A DNA stretch of 64,000 nucleotides from Nitrosomonas sp. PY1. GTDB taxonomy: Bacteria > Pseudomonadota > Gammaproteobacteria > Burkholderiales > Nitrosomonadaceae. The stretch spans positions 140,612 to 204,611 of the forward strand of contig NZ_BQXC01000001.1 of assembly GCF_022836435.1 (NCBI RefSeq). Direction: 5' to 3'. How positions within the stretch are numbered: the stretch's first letter is position 1; each line of letters begins with the position of its first letter. Positions 47,108 through 56,546 of the stretch are shown piece by piece. Under the pieces are notes generated by a model, which saw nothing but the letters and a program-made list of their open reading frames with translations, did not search any database and was not told where the DNA came from. The translations under genes were made by a program, and so were the position numbers.

Positions 47108-48556
47108 ATGGAAATTGACAAACTAATTGATTCCTCAATTGAGCCTATCGCAAATGCAGTAGCATCTGTTATTTTCTATAGTACTCAGTTATTTGATTTA
47201 GAGATTAAATTCATCTTGTTTTGGCTCGTAATAGCCGCTATTTTTTTTACTTTCTATCTCGGCTTTATCAATGTACGTTGTTTTACGCACGCCATTGATG
47301 TATTGCGGGGGAAATTTGATACAAACAATTGTATTTCTGGGGAAATTACCCGCTTTCAAGCATTGATGACCTCTCTGTCAGCAACAATCGGCTTGGGTAA
47401 TATTGCGGGGGTTGCCGTGGCAATTTCACTAGGAGGTCCCGGAGCAGCTTTCTGGATGGCAATTATGGGTGTCCTTAGTATGTCAACCAAGTTTGTGGAA
47501 GTTACTTTGGGTATTAAATACCGCCAGCATGCATCGGATGATGAATGCAAAGTTATATCCGGTGGACCGATGCATTATTTAAGCTCGGCTTTCGAGCGAT
47601 TACACTGCCCGCTTATGGGTAAATTCGTGGCGGGATTGTTCGCGCTTTGCTGTGTGGGCGGTGCCATTGGTGCTGGCGGATTGTTTCAAGCAAATCAAGC
47701 TTATCAGCAAGCTGTAGTGGTAACTGGTGGAGATGCTAGTTTCCTACTGGATAAAGGTTGGTTGTTTGGATTATTTATGGCTGTCTTGGTAGGATTGGTG
47801 ATCATTGGCGGCATTCAATGGATTGCAGCTGTGGCAGGTCGAATCGTACCGATTATGACCATCTTATATATCGTTGCAGGTATCGTTGTGATAGGTGTTC
47901 ACTATCAAGCTATACCAGGAGCTATTGAAAAGATTCTTGAAATGGCACTGTACCCGCAAGCTGGGATCGGTGCATTGCTGGGAGGGCTATTAATGGGGGT
48001 GCAGCGCGCGGTCTTTTCTAATGAGGCCGGATTGGGATCTTCTGCAATTGCACATTCCGCAGTAAGAACAAATGTCCCCGTAAGTCAAGGAATGGTTGCT
48101 ATGTTAGGTCCATTTATTGATACCACGATTATTTGCACGTTAACAGCATTGGTTATTGTGATTTCAGGAGCTTATATCGATAGTAGCGGAATTGAGGGTG
48201 TGGAATTGACATCACGAGCTTTTGCTTCGGGTATTTCATGGTTTCCATATGTATTGTCGCTGGTCGTTTTTCTATTCGCCTATTCGACTATGATTTCTTG
48301 GTCCTATTATGGATTAATATGTACTACCTATTTGTTTGGTGAGCATAAGGTGGTCGAGATTATTTACAAGATTCTATTTTGTTTATTCATTGTCGTAGGC
48401 GCATCGGCACAATTATCCAATATTATTTTATTTACCGACGCGATGGTATTTGCAATGGCAATACCTAATATCGTTGGCTTATATATCCTTGCCCCTGAAG
48501 TCAAGCGAGATCTCAGAGAATATTTCCGCACTTTGCAGAAAAATACTTCTCTGTAA
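47108..48556 (+). CDS. sodium:alanine/glycine symporter (AGCS family)
   Basis: 482 residues with about eleven membrane spans. AGCS family marks are GDATSLSA-type ALMTSLSATIGLGNIAGVA, GGPGAAFWMAIMGVLSMSTKFVEVTLG, GGPMHYL and VQRAVFSNEAGLGSSAIAHS. It imports alanine or glycine with sodium. It starts at ATG 47108 and is not in an operon: mlaF begins 188 bp later. Substrate preference cannot be assigned. Confidence 0.95.
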   Translation: MEIDKLIDSSIEPIANAVASVIFYSTQLFDLEIKFILFWLVIAAIFFTFYLGFINVRCFTHAIDVLRGKFDTNNCISGEITRFQALMTSLSATIGLGNIAGVAVAISLGGPGAAFWMAIMGVLSMSTKFVEVTLGIKYRQHASDDECKVISGGPMHYLSSAFERLHCPLMGKFVAGLFALCCVGGAIGAGGLFQANQAYQQAVVVTGGDASFLLDKGWLFGLFMAVLVGLVIIGGIQWIAAVAGRIVPIMTILYIVAGIVVIGVHYQAIPGAIEKILEMALYPQAGIGALLGGLLMGVQRAVFSNEAGLGSSAIAHSAVRTNVPVSQGMVAMLGPFIDTTIICTLTALVIVISGAYIDSSGIEGVELTSRAFASGISWFPYVLSLVVFLFAYSTMISWSYYGLICTTYLFGEHKVVEIIYKILFCLFIVVGASAQLSNIILFTDAMVFAMAIPNIVGLYILAPEVKRDLREYFRTLQKNTSL

Positions 48557-48744
48557 AAGTAGAGTGAGAGCATGAAATTTTTACGCTGCAAGGATGAAAG
48601 TAGTTTAGAATTGCTCCGCAGATAAGAAACGCATTTATAATAATATCCATCATTGTGTTTTACCGTTTTTCAGCCATCACTCTATTATCAAGCCGTAAAG
48701 CCGACTGTCTTGAGTGTTTCTCTTTACCGATTTAATCACTTTGC

Positions 48745-49557
48745 ATGAGTTCCGAGAACTTAATTGAAATCAATGATCTGAATTTTTCCTACAGTACACG
48801 CGCAATATTAAAGGGTATCCGAATGACCATGCCAAAAGGTAAGGTGATTGCCATCATGGGGGGCAGTGGATCAGGAAAAACTACCTTGTTGCGTTTGATC
48901 AGTGGTGAAATCAGACCATCCGCTGGTCACGTGAGATTTTCCGGACATGTGGTGCATGAATTAAGTCGTGACAAGTTGTTTAAACTGCGGCGCAAAATGG
49001 GTATGTTGTTTCAGTTTGGTGCATTGTTTACGGATCTTTCGGTTTTCGATAACGTGGCATTTCAAATGCGAGAGCATACCGATTTACCTGAATCAATGAT
49101 TCGTGATCTGGTTTTGATGAAATTAGACGCGGTAGGTTTACGCGGAGCACACAACTTAATGCCTAATGAGCTTTCTGGTGGTATGGCTCGGCGTGTTGCG
49201 TTGGCGCGCTCGATTGCACTCGATCCGAGTCTCATTATGTACGACGAGCCTTTTACCGGGCTTGATCCGATTTCTTTAAGTGTTATTGGTAATTTAATTC
49301 GCCGCCTTACCGATACCCTGGGCATGACTTCCATTGTAGTGACGCATGATGTACAAAAATCTTTAAAGATTGTAGATTATGTTTATTTCATCGCTGATGG
49401 CGTGATTGCAGCAGAAGGCACTCCAAAGGAGGTGAGGGAATCGACTGCGCCGTTTGTACATCAGTTTATCCACGGTGAAGAAGACGGTCCTGTACCGTTT
49501 CATTATTCTGGGCAAAGTTATCGACAAGATCTAGATCTAGGAGATGCGCATGCCTAA
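48745..49557 (+). CDS. mlaF: phospholipid ABC transporter ATPase MlaF
   Basis: 270 residues. ABC ATPase with Walker A GGSGSGKTTLL, signature LSGGMARRVALARS and Walker B LIMYDEPFTGLDP. It powers the MlaFEDB complex that moves phospholipids between the inner membrane and periplasmic carriers. The gene overlaps or abuts mlaE and is followed by mlaD. Confidence 0.96.
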   Translation: MSSENLIEINDLNFSYSTRAILKGIRMTMPKGKVIAIMGGSGSGKTTLLRLISGEIRPSAGHVRFSGHVVHELSRDKLFKLRRKMGMLFQFGALFTDLSVFDNVAFQMREHTDLPESMIRDLVLMKLDAVGLRGAHNLMPNELSGGMARRVALARSIALDPSLIMYDEPFTGLDPISLSVIGNLIRRLTDTLGMTSIVVTHDVQKSLKIVDYVYFIADGVIAAEGTPKEVRESTAPFVHQFIHGEEDGPVPFHYSGQSYRQDLDLGDAHA

Positions 49558-50347
49558 GTATATCGTTTCGGTTATTCAGAATATCGGTCATCGCGTTATT
49601 GAAGGTATTTGGCGTCTTGGTGTTGGTAGTCGTTTCTTTCTGCTGGTATTGTTAAAATCCGGCACGAGTTTGCGTCGCTTTAACTTGGTGATACGGGAAT
49701 TATATTTTACCGGTGTACTTTCTTTGATCATTATTGTGGTTTCCGGACTTTTTGTCGGCATGGTATTAGGGCTGCAAGGTTATGAAACTTTACAAAAATA
49801 TGGTTCCGAGTCCGCAGTGGGTACTTTGGTCGCACTATCTTTGGTACGAGAATTAGGACCTGTGGTTGCAGCGCTGCTTTTTGCTAGTCGCGCCGGTTCT
49901 GCAATTACCGCAGAGATTGGCTTGATGAAAGCTACAGAACAACTGACAGCAATGGGTTTGATGGCAGTAGACCCAGTGGCGCGCGTAGTGGCGCCTCGTT
50001 TCTGGGCCGGTGTGATTTCTATGCCATTACTAGCCGCGATATTTTCCGTGATGGGGGTTTTAGGCGGCTATTTGGTAACGGTAGTGTTTATCGGTGTCGA
50101 TCAAGGTACATACTGGTCACAGATGCAAAGTGCGGTAGATTTTCGCTTTGATATTCTGAACGGGTTTATTAAGAGCTGTTTTTTTGGTGTGGCTATCACT
50201 GCGATTGCGGTATTTGAGGGGTATGATGCGCCGCCTACGGCAGAGGGCGTATCGGGTGCGACCACACGCACCGTGGTCACTTCATCACTTGTCATTTTGG
50301 GACTGGATTTTATTTTGACCGCTTTCATGTTTAGAGGAGTAAGTTAA
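49550..50347 (+). CDS. mlaE: phospholipid ABC transporter permease MlaE
   Basis: 265 residues from ATG 49550. AGGAG at 49539-49543 is well placed for it but touches the alternative ATG 49544. Permease with five to six membrane spans. Conserved MlaE elements are FVGMVLGLQGYETLQKYG, LVRELGPVVAALLFASRAGSAITAEIG and EGYDAPPTAEGVSGATTRTVV. It overlaps mlaD by one base. Confidence 0.96.
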   Translation: MPKYIVSVIQNIGHRVIEGIWRLGVGSRFFLLVLLKSGTSLRRFNLVIRELYFTGVLSLIIIVVSGLFVGMVLGLQGYETLQKYGSESAVGTLVALSLVRELGPVVAALLFASRAGSAITAEIGLMKATEQLTAMGLMAVDPVARVVAPRFWAGVISMPLLAAIFSVMGVLGGYLVTVVFIGVDQGTYWSQMQSAVDFRFDILNGFIKSCFFGVAITAIAVFEGYDAPPTAEGVSGATTRTVVTSSLVILGLDFILTAFMFRGVS

Positions 50348-50802
50348 TGCAGCGGACAGCTTTGGATTTATGGGTCGGCATATTTGTGATCATCGGCATT
50401 GCCGCATTAATGATGTTGAGTCTTAAGGTCGGTAATTTAAATCTGAATGGTTCGACACAAAGCTATGTAATCACCGGAAATTTTGAAAATATCGGTGGTC
50501 TTAAAGTCCGCGCCCCCGTCAAAAGTGCCGGTGTAGTGGTCGGGCGAGTCACCAATATTCAATTTAGCACACAAACTTATGATGCCATTGTGACGATGGA
50601 CATGGATAGCCAGTTTCTTTTTCCAAAAGATACTTTCGCCAGTATTCTGACATCCGGATTACTAGGTGAACAATATATCGGTTTGTCCGCTGGGGGCGAG
50701 GAAACAATGCTAAAAGAAGGTGACAAGATTATGAAAACCAACTCAGCGATGGTGCTGGAGGAATTAATCGGACGCTTTTTGTTTGATAAAGCATCGGAAT
50801 AA
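50347..50802 (+). CDS. mlaD: MCE-domain lipid transport protein MlaD
   Basis: 151 residues. One N-terminal span (about 8-28), then an MCE domain with GLKVRAPVKSAGVVVGRV and TSGLLGEQYIGLSAGG, ending in a short helix. MlaD forms a hexameric periplasmic ring on MlaFE. It is the last recognisable mla gene: mlaC and mlaB, which usually come next, are not there. Confidence 0.95.
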   Translation: MQRTALDLWVGIFVIIGIAALMMLSLKVGNLNLNGSTQSYVITGNFENIGGLKVRAPVKSAGVVVGRVTNIQFSTQTYDAIVTMDMDSQFLFPKDTFASILTSGLLGEQYIGLSAGGEETMLKEGDKIMKTNSAMVLEELIGRFLFDKASE

Positions 50803-50860
50803 AGTTCAGTAAGAAAGTATTCATGATTGCCAGGAGGGGTGAAAGTTGTCATTTTTTTAA

Positions 50861-51919
50861 ATGGTATTTGCTAAATATAATTTTAGAATGATAAAAACTT
50901 TATTAATCATTGTGGTATGTGCTATTGGTATGGTGTCGTCACTAGAGTTGTCGGCGAGAGACCCAATAAAAGCAGAGCAGATATTTGAAAATCTAGGATT
51001 CTCCACTGCAGATAGAAAAAAATTGATGCAGGGGGATTTGGTATCAAAAACACTTAATTCATCAAGTGAGCACGAATTGATCGTCGCATTTGCATTTTAT
51101 GTGAAGCTACCCGCTGATAAACTATTTAATGAAATCAGAAAACAACCATTGATAGCGGTAGACCCTGCGGTTATCAATTGGGCGTTAATTACTGATGGTA
51201 CTCTGGAAGATTTTAAAACACTAGAGTTGAGCCGCTATGAAGAAGAACGTGCAAGAAAGTATCTAAAAGCAGAGCCAGGTAAGGACCTTAATCTTGATAG
51301 GGACGAAATTGCACGCTTCAATGCAATAAAGGTTCCGCACAATCAATCTGCTGTAACATCGGTTACCAAAGCAATTAGGACGCAATTGCTCGCTCGATTT
51401 CAAGCTTACCGCCAATCAGGCTTGTCAGGTATATCTCCGTACGAACGTAATCAACAAAGCACTTCTGCAGGAATTTATTTAAAAAAAGCAACTGAAGCTT
51501 CGGTTGTTTTGAAAACGGTGATGCCTGATTTCTATAAGGTACTTTTAAGCTACCCAGAAAACAAGCCTGAGGGCTTTGAAGAAGAGTTTATGTGGATTAA
51601 TTATAAGGCACATGAGGATCCTGTGTTTGTTCTGTCTCATAATTTGAGAATGGCCGATTCAAGTTCGAAAGTTTTTGTCACTGTTCAGCGTCATTTTTAC
51701 GTTAGCAGTGATTACAACGCCGGACAATCAGTTAGTGGGTTAATTCCAGTGGATGATGGATCGGGAACAATTATTTTCTATGTTAACAAGGTTTTTTCGG
51801 ATAACCTTACAGGTCTTGGCTCTTCTATAAAGAAATCAATAGGTAGCGAAATTATGATTACTCAACTCAAGAAGCTTTTCGGAAAAGCCCGAACTGAAGT
51901 AGAGGAAAGTGCGAGATAG
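50861..51919 (+). CDS. exported protein of unknown function
   Basis: 352 residues from ATG 50861, or 343 from ATG 50888. The second start gives a cleaner signal peptide (MIKTLLIIVVCAIGMVSS, cleavage near LSA). AGGAGGGG lies at 50832-50839, too far for either. The mature part is mixed alpha/beta, with charged helices at about 130-200 and a C-terminal region containing HFYVSSDYNAGQSVSGLIPV. I do not recognise the family. It stands where mlaC would be expected, but has no MlaC features. The following lipase gene begins 133 bp later. Confidence 0.7.
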   Translation: MVFAKYNFRMIKTLLIIVVCAIGMVSSLELSARDPIKAEQIFENLGFSTADRKKLMQGDLVSKTLNSSSEHELIVAFAFYVKLPADKLFNEIRKQPLIAVDPAVINWALITDGTLEDFKTLELSRYEEERARKYLKAEPGKDLNLDRDEIARFNAIKVPHNQSAVTSVTKAIRTQLLARFQAYRQSGLSGISPYERNQQSTSAGIYLKKATEASVVLKTVMPDFYKVLLSYPENKPEGFEEEFMWINYKAHEDPVFVLSHNLRMADSSSKVFVTVQRHFYVSSDYNAGQSVSGLIPVDDGSGTIIFYVNKVFSDNLTGLGSSIKKSIGSEIMITQLKKLFGKARTEVEESAR

Positions 51920-52052
51920 CAGAATTCAATTCTTGTATTATAAAAAGATAGGAAGATTTAAACAGCTTTCCTTTTCTAACACTCGATTGCTTGCACCGAC
52001 ATTATTGGTAATGTTGACGATTGACAAGCAATGCTCACTCAAGAGGGTTTTT

Positions 52053-53042
52053 ATGAATTACTTTAGCAGATTGGCTATGATAGTAATTCTGTCTGGACTG
52101 GCTACGAGCTTGTTCGCACGGAATTTTTCAGGTTTGTACGTATTTGGTGATAGTCTTTCTGATTCTGGAAATGTTGCATTGATGATTGGTTCTGACCCCA
52201 ATCAGATAATTACCGGCAACAGCTATATTCCTAGTCGTCCATATGCATCTGGTCAATTTACTGACGGTGATGTATGGGTGACAACCTTTGCCAGCGCCAT
52301 CGGACTGTTACCGTTCGCACAACCCGTTCTTACCGGTGGCGGCGGAAATTTTGCATTTGGCGGGGCGCGTACCAGTACCGACGGTTTGGGTCTTCCACCT
52401 AGCTTGGCCCAACAAAGTGCGGCTTTTTTGGGAAGTACTGGCGGTACTGTGCCGCATGATGCACTGTATGTATTGCAAAGCGGGGGTAATGATGCACGCG
52501 ATGCATTACTTGCAATTGCGTCTGGAAGCGATCCACAGTCCATTATCGAAGCTACTGCGATTCAATACGCACAATCCATCGGTTCGATGGTTGATCAACT
52601 ACAAACAGCCGGTGCTGAGCGTTTTGTGGTTTGGAATGTTCCCAATCTTGGATTGCTGCCTGCAATCACCGAGCAAGGATTGCAAGCTTCGTTTCTCGGT
52701 GAGCAAATAGCCTTGGCGATGAATGATGCTTTATCGAATCGTTTGTCAGGTGAAATTGGCGTCACTATCTTTGACGATTTCAGTTTGGTCACTCAAGTAG
52801 CGATGGACCCTGCTTCTGTTGGGTTGATGAACGCAACAGACGCTTGTGGCGCAGTTGCAGCTTGTGATCCTTCGACTTACTTATTTTGGGATGGACTTCA
52901 TCCTACTTCTGCTGGTCATGAGCTGCTGGCACAGCATATGATTCAAGCGGTGCCTGAGCCTTCTACCTATCTGCTATTAATTTCTGGACTATTATTGATT
53001 AGTATAAAGCTTCGCCATAAAGCAAAAACAATCATAAAATGA
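52053..53042 (+). CDS. GDSL/SGNH-family lipase or esterase with PEP-CTERM sorting signal
   Basis: 329 residues from ATG 52053, with AAGAGGG just upstream. A longer reading would add 48 non-typical residues. Signal peptide ends SLFA. Block I GDSLSDSGN carries the nucleophilic serine, SGGNDARDALL is block III, and DGLHPTSAGH holds the catalytic Asp-His. The C-terminus VPEPSTYLLLISGLLLI plus a basic tail is a PEP-CTERM signal, processed by an exosortase encoded elsewhere. The enzyme should be exported to the outer surface. Confidence 0.93.
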   Translation: MNYFSRLAMIVILSGLATSLFARNFSGLYVFGDSLSDSGNVALMIGSDPNQIITGNSYIPSRPYASGQFTDGDVWVTTFASAIGLLPFAQPVLTGGGGNFAFGGARTSTDGLGLPPSLAQQSAAFLGSTGGTVPHDALYVLQSGGNDARDALLAIASGSDPQSIIEATAIQYAQSIGSMVDQLQTAGAERFVVWNVPNLGLLPAITEQGLQASFLGEQIALAMNDALSNRLSGEIGVTIFDDFSLVTQVAMDPASVGLMNATDACGAVAACDPSTYLFWDGLHPTSAGHELLAQHMIQAVPEPSTYLLLISGLLLISIKLRHKAKTIIK

Positions 53043-53100
53043 ACCTATAGCAGTGTAATATCATTCGTTTTAAGTGTTGAATTGCCGATCGTTAGGCATT

Positions 53101-53577
53101 ATGAAAATGAAAAAAACGACGGAATCGAGGCTACCGGAATCATTTGATGCGAAAACAAAAGTATTGACCGAATCACAAATCACGGGCCTATTGAAGTTAC
53201 ACGATTCGCCAATGGCTCGGATGCTCTATTTGGCTGGTGGTTTTTTGGCATTATTTTTTGGTATTCTAGGGATTCTGTTGCCTATATTACCTACAACACC
53301 GTTCATACTTTTGGCTGCAGCTTGCTTTGCTCGTGGATCGGAGCGCTTTTATCGTAAATTAATGGAAAATAGAATCACTGGCCCCATCATTTACGAATGG
53401 TTGACTTACCATAGTATACCTGCACGCGTCAAACGCTGGGTGTATGTTCTAATAACCTTATCATTCGTTAGCTCTATTTTTATAGTGTCTGAAGTATGGC
53501 AAAAAATAATGCTGGTCATGCTAGGAAGCATCTTGGTTTTTTGTATTTGGCGTATACCTGTTCGAAAGGCTCAGTGA
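53101..53577 (+). CDS. DUF454-family membrane protein (YbaN-like)
   Basis: 158 residues from ATG 53101. The longer GTG reading has no ribosome binding site. Inner-membrane protein with two paired spans: LAGGFLALFFGILGILLPILPTTPFILLAAACFA, read in two parts, is the DUF454 hallmark, followed by YEWLTYHSIPARVKRWVY and a last hairpin of spans. Function is unknown. The N-terminal 40 residues are polar and variable. Confidence 0.85.
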   Translation: MKMKKTTESRLPESFDAKTKVLTESQITGLLKLHDSPMARMLYLAGGFLALFFGILGILLPILPTTPFILLAAACFARGSERFYRKLMENRITGPIIYEWLTYHSIPARVKRWVYVLITLSFVSSIFIVSEVWQKIMLVMLGSILVFCIWRIPVRKAQ

Positions 53578-53659
53578 TTCTCCGATAAATGCGGATTTTC
53601 TAAAGTCTTTTATTATGCTAAAGTCGACGGTTTAAATCGCATTAAAAAGGGAACAAGCA

Positions 53660-53848
53660 ATGGATTACAGTTACGAATCCGACCATACAAAGTTTATTCG
53701 GGAATTACTGGAAAAGAACCCAGAACTGCAAGAAAAGCGCAAAGCTGCACGTAACATGTGGTGGGATAGAGGACTTGACAAAGAAGAACAAAAAAAATTT
53801 AAAGAATCTAATGATCCCAAGAAACCGTATGCTTATTATAGTGAATAA
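53660..53848 (+). CDS. DUF3460-family small protein
   Basis: 62 residues, charged. The N-terminus YESDHTKFIRELLEKNPEL and the central RNMWWDRGLD are characteristic of DUF3460, a betaproteobacterial family of unknown function. AAAAAGGGAACAAGCA before ATG 53660 holds a good ribosome binding site. No signal peptide. Confidence 0.88.
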   Translation: MDYSYESDHTKFIRELLEKNPELQEKRKAARNMWWDRGLDKEEQKKFKESNDPKKPYAYYSE

Positions 53849-53871
53849 ATCTTAACGATGCCCGGCAGAGA

Positions 53872-54399
53872 ATGCGTACGCTTTCATTTTTTATCATTTT
53901 GTTTTCTTTGGGGGCATGTAATCATCTTCCAGAAGCATTGAAAGCCAGTAGAGAAACACCACAAAATTTTAACCAGCAATTTCCCGGTGAGCACTCGGTG
54001 TTGGCGAAATGTACCGTCAATAAATTGCGATCTGATGGTAATCGCGCGCTTTATTACTTGCATTTTAAGTATAGGGAATTTTCGGACAGAGAAGCTTCGG
54101 AGATTGTCGCTTTAGATACGCGTTATTTATCGAATATATATCCAGCTTATGCTCCATCCAATCCTGATGCCGTTCAAATATCCGGAGGATTTTATACGGA
54201 ATCTATAGAAACCTATTCACACGAAGCCAGGTTGAATGAGAGAAGTCAAATGGCGTTTGTTTTTTCCTTGGTATTGGAGAAAAGTGATTATGCTTCTACC
54301 GCGGCTACTTTGGACGGTGATCTTTATGCCGGTGAAGTTGGTTGGAAAGTACTCGAGTCTTGCGCCTTAGTCGCTTCAGAACAACCTCCTACACCGTAG
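53872..54399 (+). CDS. lipoprotein of unknown function
   Basis: 175 residues. Signal sequence with lipobox L-G-A-C (about 13-16), so it should be lipid-anchored. The mature domain is mostly beta with conserved-looking KCTVNKLRSDGNRALYYLHF and ISGGFYTESIETYSHEARLNE. I know no family. It lies 23 bp after the DUF3460 gene and probably shares its transcript. 54400-54562 downstream shows nothing. Confidence 0.75.
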   Translation: MRTLSFFIILFSLGACNHLPEALKASRETPQNFNQQFPGEHSVLAKCTVNKLRSDGNRALYYLHFKYREFSDREASEIVALDTRYLSNIYPAYAPSNPDAVQISGGFYTESIETYSHEARLNERSQMAFVFSLVLEKSDYASTAATLDGDLYAGEVGWKVLESCALVASEQPPTP

Positions 54400-54562
54400 A
54401 TTTCTAAGGCATAGTTAAGAAAGAGGCACCGTACCTTTATACGCTCACTCCGAAAAAAATAAAAGCTTCGGCAATCCATGCGATAAATTTTTACTCTGTT
54501 CAAAATAAGTTACGCTACTTCCTTAACATCGTAGGCTTTGGGGCTTGTTTAATTAGAGTGAG

Positions 54563-55402
54563 TTAATTATTGTTACCTGATTTTGCTAATAAAAAATCCA
54601 ACATACGAGTCGATAATAATCTTCGTAAGGTACCGAACAAGTAGGTTGGAAAGGTCACATAATAGTGTGCTTGCGGTTGCTTGCTTTCTAATGCATGGAT
54701 AACTCGATCCAATACCGCATCAGGAGGTAATGTAAATGGAACGGCTGCAGGTCCTGGTTTATTTAAGCGATTGAGTACACCTTGATATTTTTCCCGGTGT
54801 ACGCTGTTTTCGATATCAATATATTTCAATAATGCTTTCATTGAGTTTGTTCGAAAACGACTGGTAATCGGTCCTGGTTCGATTAAGCTGACATAAATAT
54901 TGGTGCCGCGAAGCTCTAACCGCATTGTATCGCTCAGACCCTCAATGGCATATTTGGAGGCATTATATGCTCCTCTGAAAGGCAGCGAAACCAGCCCTAA
55001 TACTGAACTGTTTTGAATGATTCTTCCGTATCCTTGGCGGCGCATTACCGGAATTGCTAGATTCGTAAGCTCCTGCCACCCGAAAACATTGGTTTCAAAT
55101 TGTGCTCGCAATGCATCGCGGCTCAAATCCTCGACAGCACCAGGTAATCCAAATGCACCGTTATTGAATAATGCGTATAGCTCGCCATCGGTTCGGCGAA
55201 GCGCTTCTTCGAAAGCAAAATGAATTGAATTGGAATCGGTCAGATTTAAATGAAAGCTTTCTAAGCCTTCTGCTTCTAATGTCGCGACGTCTGCCTGCTT
55301 TCTAGCCGTTGCAAGGACCCGGTAGCCGCGCACTTGTAGTCCTTTCGCAACGCAATAGCCGATTCCGCTGGAGCATCCTGTTATTAATATTGTTTTTTTC
55401 AT
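54563..55402 (-). CDS. short-chain dehydrogenase/reductase (classical SDR)
   Basis: 279 residues. The cofactor loop TGCSSGIG (about 8-15) and catalytic Y-x3-K in YNASKYAIEGL identify a classical SDR, with serine in QNSSVLGLVSLP and NNGAFG as the NNAG-type motif. Substrate is unknown. Similar annotations include ketoreductases and YbbO-like aldehyde reductases. It stands alone between a lipoprotein gene and a DUF6164-like gene. Confidence 0.92.
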   Translation of the reverse strand: MKKTILITGCSSGIGYCVAKGLQVRGYRVLATARKQADVATLEAEGLESFHLNLTDSNSIHFAFEEALRRTDGELYALFNNGAFGLPGAVEDLSRDALRAQFETNVFGWQELTNLAIPVMRRQGYGRIIQNSSVLGLVSLPFRGAYNASKYAIEGLSDTMRLELRGTNIYVSLIEPGPITSRFRTNSMKALLKYIDIENSVHREKYQGVLNRLNKPGPAAVPFTLPPDAVLDRVIHALESKQPQAHYYVTFPTYLFGTLRRLLSTRMLDFLLAKSGNNN

Positions 55403-55539
55403 CGTTTTTAAGTCAGTTGTTAATTATCAAAGCTGGGTACTTAATAGCTATTTTTTGCAATACGATCATGCATATCATGTAACAATAGTAGAGTACGTAA
55501 ATTTGCTACCTTGAAAAAATACACCAGAAAAGAGCTTCT

Positions 55540-55905
55540 ATGTCAAAGATATTGTTTCGATTAAATGGCGCGCCTGACGATGAAATTGCAGAAGTCCGTG
55601 AGCTATTAACGCAGCATGACATTGATTTTTATGAAACACCGCCAGGAAATTGGGGAGTTTCAATTCCGGCTATTTGGGTGAAAGCGGAAGATCAATTCGA
55701 GCAAGCACGTACTTTATTAGATGTCTATCAACGTCAACGTTCCAAGCGGATCAAAAACGAATTATTATTATTGAAACAGACGGGAGCAAGCAAAACTTTT
55801 GTTGATATGATCAAGCAAGATCCTGTAAGTTTTACAATTCACCTAGTGGTTGCATTACTGGTGATCTATTTGTCGATTCGATTAATCTGGGATCTCGGTC
55901 AATAA
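55540..55905 (+). CDS. DUF6164-like protein with C-terminal membrane span
   Basis: 121 residues. The N-terminal 70 residues contain FRLNGAPDDEIAEVRELL, DIDFYETPPGNWGVS and AIWVKAEDQFEQAR, which I match from memory to DUF6164. The fold resembles putative signal-transducing DUF2007-type domains. One span (about 97-115) ends the protein, so it is tail-anchored. Function is unknown. Confidence 0.8.
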   Translation: MSKILFRLNGAPDDEIAEVRELLTQHDIDFYETPPGNWGVSIPAIWVKAEDQFEQARTLLDVYQRQRSKRIKNELLLLKQTGASKTFVDMIKQDPVSFTIHLVVALLVIYLSIRLIWDLGQ

Positions 55906-56024
55906 TTGACCCAATATTTGTAAAAGTGACAGAGATTCATTTAATTAATACAATCGACTGAATGCGGTATCATAATCAATCAGTGATTATTTGATTCAAA
56001 TTACCTAAATAAAAGGAAGAAAAT

Positions 56025-56546
56025 ATGAGAAGTTTTATTAAACTACTAGTATTGGGCCTGATTGCAATACCTTTGCATACACAAGCGGGTGGAAACCCTG
56101 ATCATGTAAAATTTCCACAAGGCTATGAAAAAGGCTTTAAACAGTACGCTACAATGAACCGCGCCAATCAAACACAAGTCGCCAAGCTTTATGCAAACGA
56201 AGCAGCGGTTAATGGTTATACGAAAGACAGTAAGAGTGGATCAGGTTCCGTGATCGTGATGGAAATCTATGATACGAAAAAAGGCAGTGATGGTAAGCCG
56301 GTAGCAGGTAAGGATGGTCTTTTCGAGATCGATTCTTTAGCGGCGGTCGCTGTGATGGAAAATAGAGATAACTGGGAGGCATCTTTTAGCAAAGAAGATC
56401 GCACCGGAAACTGGGGATTTGCAGTTTATAATCCAGATGGCAGCGCGAAAAGCAACGATTTGAACTGCGTTCAATGCCATACGCCACTGCAAGCGCAAGA
56501 CTATCTGTTTACTTACCAAAAACTCGTCGAATTCGTTAAGAAATAG
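56025..56546 (+). CDS. cytochrome P460-family protein
   Basis: 173 residues. Signal peptide ends THTQA. The domain order fits the P460/cytochrome c'-beta family (PF16694): N-terminal KFPQGYEKGFKQY, central beta strands SGSGSVIVMEIYD, GNWGFAVYNPDG, and a C-terminal heme site C-V-Q-C-H at 148-152. In N. europaea P460 a lysine cross-links to the heme and the enzyme oxidises hydroxylamine with release of N2O. Here K67, K68-region residues or K70 lie near the aligned place, but I cannot fix the cross-link by eye. It could instead be a cytochrome c'-beta-like gas binder. AAAGGAAG precedes ATG 56025. Confidence 0.85.
   Translation: MRSFIKLLVLGLIAIPLHTQAGGNPDHVKFPQGYEKGFKQYATMNRANQTQVAKLYANEAAVNGYTKDSKSGSGSVIVMEIYDTKKGSDGKPVAGKDGLFEIDSLAAVAVMENRDNWEASFSKEDRTGNWGFAVYNPDGSAKSNDLNCVQCHTPLQAQDYLFTYQKLVEFVKK

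Noticed and set aside
51909..52052. Longer start of the PEP-CTERM lipase
   Set aside because: It would place 48 polar residues before a clear signal peptide. ATG 52053 has AAGAGGG upstream.
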